This document shows positions 15,761 through 18,898 of a DNA stretch of 18,898 bases, piece by piece. Position 1 is the stretch's first letter, and each line of letters opens with the position of its first letter. The translations under genes were made by a program, and so were the position numbers. The notes beneath the pieces were generated by a model. It saw only the letters and a list, made by a program, of their open reading frames with translations. It did not search any database and was not told the origin of the DNA. This DNA comes from an uncultured Actinomycetes bacterium (GTDB lineage Bacteria; Actinomycetota; Thermoleophilia; Solirubrobacterales; Solirubrobacteraceae), in assembly GCA_937888775.1 (NCBI GenBank), contig CALAQT010000427.1, positions 1-18,898 on the forward strand, written 5' to 3'.

Positions 15761-17191
15761 GTGCCGAAGCCCCTCTCCGGCAGCATCCTGACCCGCCGTC
15801 TGGCCGACGACACGCTCGTCGTTGACGTGAAGATCCGCACCGAGCGCCGCATGCTCGGACCGGTGTCCGAGTGGAGCGAGGCGCGGGCCAGGAAGCTGCT
15901 CGAGCACAAGCTGCTGCCGGCCGCGCAGCTGCGGCAGGATTGGACTGCGCTGATCCCAGGTGCCGGCAACGGCGAGTCCGCCGGCGAGGCCGCGGGGCCG
16001 CTGACGGTCCGCGAGGCCGCGACCGACTACGTCGAGGCGCTCAGCCGATACCAGAATCCGAACACCGTCTCCGCCTATCGATCCCCGGTCGTCAAGCACC
16101 TGCTCCCGTTTCTCGCCTACACGGATGACGAGCGGACGGTGGACCGCGCGCTCGCCGAGATTGACGAGGCTTTGATGCTGAGGTTCGTCTCGACCAAGCA
16201 GGCCGAGCGCGCCGTGCTACAGGACATCGCCGATACGCTCGCCGAGCTCGCCAGCGACGTCCGCAGCGATCCCGAGTTGATCAGGCCGCAGCTCGACGCC
16301 GAGGAATGGCACCTGCTCTGTCGATACGGGCAGCGAGGCGGGCATCACACGATCCTCGCCCCGTCGGCCAGGGGGCTCATCAGCCTCTCCTCCCGGGGGC
16401 TCAGCAACAACGAGATCAATCGCTGCCTGGCCCGGATGCGCGACATCGTGCGGATGGCGAACCGCCGCTACAAGCTCGGCATCGACGACCCCACGCAGGG
16501 CTGCTCGCTCCCGCGAGGTGATCCGAGCCGCGAGTGGCTGCACCCGGTTCAGATGCAGGCGCTGCTCGACGCAGCCCAGACGCTCGACGCCAATCCGGCG
16601 CAGGACGCGTACGCGCAGCTCGGGCGCTATAGCGCAGTGCTGGCCCTCGGCCTCTTGGGACCACGCGTGTCGGAGTTCTGCGCTGCCCGCTGGCGGGACC
16701 TCTCAGCGCAGGGCCTCTTCATCCCCGAGGCGAAGACGAGCGCCGGCCGGCGGCATCTGGAGCTGCCCGCGATCGTCCGCATTTCGCTCGATCGTCGTCG
16801 CGCCGAGCTTGAGCCTCGCCCCAGCGACTACATCTGGGCGTCGGCCGCTGGCACCAAGCGCGACCGCAACAACGTCCGCAACCGCCTGCTGGCGCCGGTG
16901 CTCGAGCTCGGCGCTCATCTCTTGGAGGAACGCGGGCAACGCCCGTTGCCCGCGCGCGTCGACGCCGACGGAAATCCGACCGCAGTCCGCGTGACACCGC
17001 ACATGTTCAGGCGGACCGCGATGACGTATTGGGCGTGGGCGGACCGCAACCAGCGCTGGGCGATGGGCCAGGCCGGTCACAAGTCGGCCAAGATGACGCT
17101 CGAGGCCTACCAGCAGACCTTTCCGCGCGATCCCGACGCGCGGGCACAAGTCGTGGCCTGGCTCGCGGGAGCCGGCGAAGAGCCGGGCTGA
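15761..17191 (+). CDS. tyrosine recombinase (phage-type integrase)
   Basis: This site-specific recombinase of 476 aa most likely integrates and excises the element at the adjacent tRNA-Val. All catalytic residues are visible: Arg302 (GPRVSEF), Lys325 (EAKTSAGRR), His414 and Arg417 (TPHMFRRT), His440 (GHKSAKMT) and Tyr450 (LEAYQQTF). The N-terminal ~60 residues form an arm-binding-like basic region. A SAM-like core-binding domain starts at about 80, with an unusually long stretch (about 110-255) before the catalytic domain. The start is GTG at 15761, preceded by GAGAGG. This site sits in a small potential hairpin (ACGAG 15747-15751 with CTCGT 15758-15762) that could limit translation. The gene points away from the tRNA and converges on the excisionase-like gene. 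The family call is secure; the target is inferred from position. Confidence 0.95.
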   Translation: MPKPLSGSILTRRLADDTLVVDVKIRTERRMLGPVSEWSEARARKLLEHKLLPAAQLRQDWTALIPGAGNGESAGEAAGPLTVREAATDYVEALSRYQNPNTVSAYRSPVVKHLLPFLAYTDDERTVDRALAEIDEALMLRFVSTKQAERAVLQDIADTLAELASDVRSDPELIRPQLDAEEWHLLCRYGQRGGHHTILAPSARGLISLSSRGLSNNEINRCLARMRDIVRMANRRYKLGIDDPTQGCSLPRGDPSREWLHPVQMQALLDAAQTLDANPAQDAYAQLGRYSAVLALGLLGPRVSEFCAARWRDLSAQGLFIPEAKTSAGRRHLELPAIVRISLDRRRAELEPRPSDYIWASAAGTKRDRNNVRNRLLAPVLELGAHLLEERGQRPLPARVDADGNPTAVRVTPHMFRRTAMTYWAWADRNQRWAMGQAGHKSAKMTLEAYQQTFPRDPDARAQVVAWLAGAGEEPG

Positions 17192-17717
17192 GGCGATTCA
17201 CTCGACGTCGAGCAGCGGTCGCCCGGTACGGGTGCGAGTCCGCTTCCGCGGCTTGGGCTTGCGGCCGCCGGTGCCGCGAGCCCGGGTCGGAGCTCGGCGT
17301 CGCCTCCATGTACGCATCCGCGGTCGCGAGGTGGTACCGGAGCTTCGAGTTCGTGGTGTCGCTGATTGGCGTTGCGCCGAGGTTCGCCGCTCGTGACTCG
17401 ACCCACCGAACCGATAGCTGATACCGGGCAGCGAGCTGGTCGACGGTCGCGTACTTGGCGCCGTCGGGGACCCGCGGCACGTGATTGCGGTCCTCTTCGT
17501 CCCGGTTGGCTAGGTCGGCCATCCTCCCCACGCGTCGGTCCGCCAGCCGGTCGGCAAGGCGATTCGAGAGCTTGTCGGCAAGCTCATCTACGAGGGGATC
17601 GGGCAGCTGATCGTCACGCGGTGCTCGGACGACCGGGCGGCCTCGTACCGCGCCGCCCTTCGGCGTGAGCTCGGCCACGGCCGACGTTGCGGTCGCACCA
17701 TTACGCTGCACGCTCAT
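17007..17717 (-). CDS. excisionase-like helix-turn-helix protein, probably frameshifted near its end
   Basis: The open frame gives 236 aa. Residues 1 to about 140 look genuine: a charged N-terminal region (DELADKLSNRLADRLADRR, possibly helical), then a winged-helix/HTH segment (YATVDQLAARYQLSVRWVESRAANLG) ending in LRYHLATADAYM. This recalls the closing RY-x-x-x-D-x-E-A-(F/Y) motif of excisionase and MerR-type HTH domains. After about residue 145 the frame becomes Arg/Pro/Ala-rich and runs 185 bases antisense into the integrase. Removing one C from the CCC near 17297 opens another frame with higher GC at third positions. That frame encodes a Lys/Arg-rich tail (GRKPKPRKRTRTRTGRPLL) and stops at 17198, just 6 bases from the integrase stop. 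I think that is the true end. It is likely the directionality factor of the element, but this is inference. Confidence 0.6.
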   Translation of the reverse strand: MSVQRNGATATSAVAELTPKGGAVRGRPVVRAPRDDQLPDPLVDELADKLSNRLADRLADRRVGRMADLANRDEEDRNHVPRVPDGAKYATVDQLAARYQLSVRWVESRAANLGATPISDTTNSKLRYHLATADAYMEATPSSDPGSRHRRPQAQAAEADSHPYRATAARRRVNRLSPALRRLPRARPRLVPARRDRAERSAGRPRASSWPTCDRPGPSPSAGCGPPTPNTSSRSA

Positions 17718-17788
17718 GTAATCGAAGTACAGGGCGAGACCCGCAGAACCCCTGCTACCACCGATCTGCGTGGCTCGCCGGTGCCGCG

Positions 17789-18360
17789 TCAGGCCGACGC
17801 GGCACCGAGTCGGCCGACGACCTCGGCACGCTCGCGCGTCGCTGCACCGTGGTCCGCGGCCGCACGCGCCTCAGCCCAGCTTCCGTAGATGTTGGTGACC
17901 ACACTCGCGGAGGGCCACTCCCCGTCGGTGAGGCGCTCAAGCGCCTCCCCCCCGCGACGGAGGGCGTGAGTGCGCGACCAATCGTACGACGACGGCAGGC
18001 TGCCGTAGCGCGAGTGCCAGGCCCGCATCGCTTCGAGCACGCGCTGGCGCGTCCACCGCGACTGGATCGCGCCGGGGTGGCATCCCTTGCAGTAGGCGCA
18101 GACGTCCCCCTTCCCGCCCCGCGGCTGCGTGTACGCGCCGCAGCCGCGACACACCCCCTGGTAGCGAGCCTTGACCGCCCGCGCCTTCTCTCCGGTCGGG
18201 TCGTAGAAGTACGCCTTCACCGTCGCCGGCGAACGACCCAGGCGCTTCGCGATCTGTGCGATCGGCAGACCTTCGGCCTCGCGGTAGTGGCGCGCCAGCG
18301 CGACTGCGCGACGGCGCTCCGCCGCCCGATCGACGCGGCTGCGTCGGTATCCGGCGTCAT
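17789..18360 (-). CDS. HTH / zinc-ribbon protein with a homing-endonuclease-associated repeat
   Basis: About 190 aa of convincing coding sequence. An N-terminal HTH (AIALARHYREAEGLP-like start, then IAQIAKRLGRSPATVKAYFYDP) is followed by KARAVKARYQGVCRGCG and a second Cys cluster (CAYCKGC), which look like a zinc ribbon. A C-terminal module then runs RWTRQRVLEAMRAWHSRYGSLPSSYDW...WPSASVVTNIYGSWAEARAAA and matches the homing-endonuclease-associated repeat pattern (W-x-G-x-x-P, FGSW-like end). No nuclease catalytic motif is seen. The start is unclear. The frame stays open to 18784, but the upstream part overlaps the enoyl-CoA hydratase in another frame. An ATG at 18360 is in the wrong frame by one base; a base missing in the CCGG near 18352 would yield a start MTPGYRRSRVDRAAE. 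I use 18360. It is a probable DNA-binding cargo or regulatory protein of the element. Confidence 0.65.
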
Positions 18361-18515
18361 GCTGGGCGACGGTACCCCTGGCATGTGGCGTTCTCTTCGA
18401 GGCGCCTTTCCCCCACGTGCCGGGACAGGTGGCAAATCCGTCCTCCCGACGCGTCGCGATGGCCCTGGGACTGCTCGCGCGTCTCGCGCGCCGCGCCAAC
18501 GCGTGGGCGTGCCCG

Positions 18516-18898
18516 TCAACGTCCTGCGAACGTTGCTTTGCCCGGCCCCGAGGCGAGGAAAGTCTCGATGCCGCCGCGGGCGTCGTCGGTATCGAACAGA
18601 CCGACCGCGGTCTCCAGCAGCAGCTTGTCCGCTCCGGCGATCCCATCCTCCACGTAGGCATGAGCAAGATCCTTGACCACCTCGAACGCGCGCGTCGGCC
18701 CAGCCGCGAGCCTGCGTGCAAATTTCTCCGCTTCAGCACGCAGCTCGTCGGCGGGCAGGACGCGGTCGATTGCCCCCCACGCAACGAAGTCCTCGGCGCC
18801 GTGCAGATCGCCGCCGAGCGCGATCGTTCGCGCCCGTCCTAACCCGAAGTTACCTGGCCTAGCACTGATCTGAGGGCCGCGATCCCTTGTGGTTGTTG
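18516..18898 (-). CDS. enoyl-CoA hydratase/isomerase (crotonase) family, C-terminal part
   Basis: The stop codon is at 18516, and the frame is open to the window edge. The readable part resembles the C-terminal half of crotonases: AEDFVAWGAIDRVLPADEL (equivalent to the usual A-E-E-A-x-x-W-G-L-V-x-x-V-V-P), EAEKFARRLAAGPTRAF, a helical segment, and the ending DARGGIETFLASGPGKATFAGR-stop. These enzymes hydrate or isomerise acyl-CoA double bonds; residues of the oxyanion hole would lie outside the window. Upstream of about 18838 the codons change (TTA, GGA, AGG, ACA, CCA appear) and the expected GG-x-x-R-L segment is not seen, so the gene may be truncated there. It lies 155 bases upstream of the HTH/zinc-ribbon gene on the same strand. 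Confidence 0.7.
   Translation of the reverse strand, partial: TTTRDRGPQISARPGNFGLGRARTIALGGDLHGAEDFVAWGAIDRVLPADELRAEAEKFARRLAAGPTRAFEVVKDLAHAYVEDGIAGADKLLLETAVGLFDTDDARGGIETFLASGPGKATFAGR

Noticed and set aside
18361..18784. N-terminal extension of the HTH/zinc-ribbon protein.
   Set aside because: These codons overlap the crotonase coding sequence in another frame on the same strand and have no domain-like character.

Overview
This window comes from a GC-rich bacterium, most likely an actinomycete of the Thermoleophilia/Solirubrobacterales type. That placement is an inference. It rests on strongly G/C-ending codons throughout, an actinobacterial-style ClpC, paired secreted S53 peptidases carrying an Ig-like domain and a beta-rich tail, and a helix-turn-helix/zinc-ribbon accessory protein of a kind I associate with that group.

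Layout from left to right. (1) Positions 1-5912 hold core housekeeping genes on the minus strand: clpC, then a tight run greA-lysS-eamA in which greA is transcribed first. greA has an unusual upstream region. Seven CAATTG-centred palindromic boxes overlap a -35/-10 promoter candidate, and an intrinsic terminator (hairpin plus T5) sits in the leader. (2) Positions 6192-11576 hold two tandem S53 (sedolisin/kumamolisin) peptidase genes on the minus strand, both damaged. The first has a one-base frameshift just before its oxyanion Asp. The second keeps only its C-terminal half, fused in frame to a polysaccharide flippase. (3) Positions 8862-15529 also form a surface-polysaccharide locus: the flippase, a WsaF-like glycosyltransferase, an RmlA-like nucleotidyltransferase whose catalytic motifs are missing, and a UDP-GlcNAc/ManNAc-type 6-dehydrogenase. 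A perfect 10-bp inverted repeat brackets the dehydrogenase ribosome-binding site and ATG. (4) Positions 15578-18515 hold tRNA-Val(CAC), followed directly by a tyrosine recombinase, a convergent excisionase-like HTH protein, and an HTH/zinc-ribbon/homing-endonuclease-repeat protein. This looks like the integrase end of a tRNA-targeted integrative element. (5) At the right edge is the 3' part of an enoyl-CoA hydratase-type gene, whose coding character fades near 18840.

How the parts fit together: the dehydrogenase would supply an acidic UDP-sugar, the glycosyltransferase would add sugars to a lipid-linked glycan, and the flippase would move that glycan outward. The NTase-like protein may be structural or regulatory rather than catalytic. 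Single-base frameshifts are inferred in three accessory genes and none in the core genes. This means either real decay of dispensable genes or assembly indels, and raw reads would decide.
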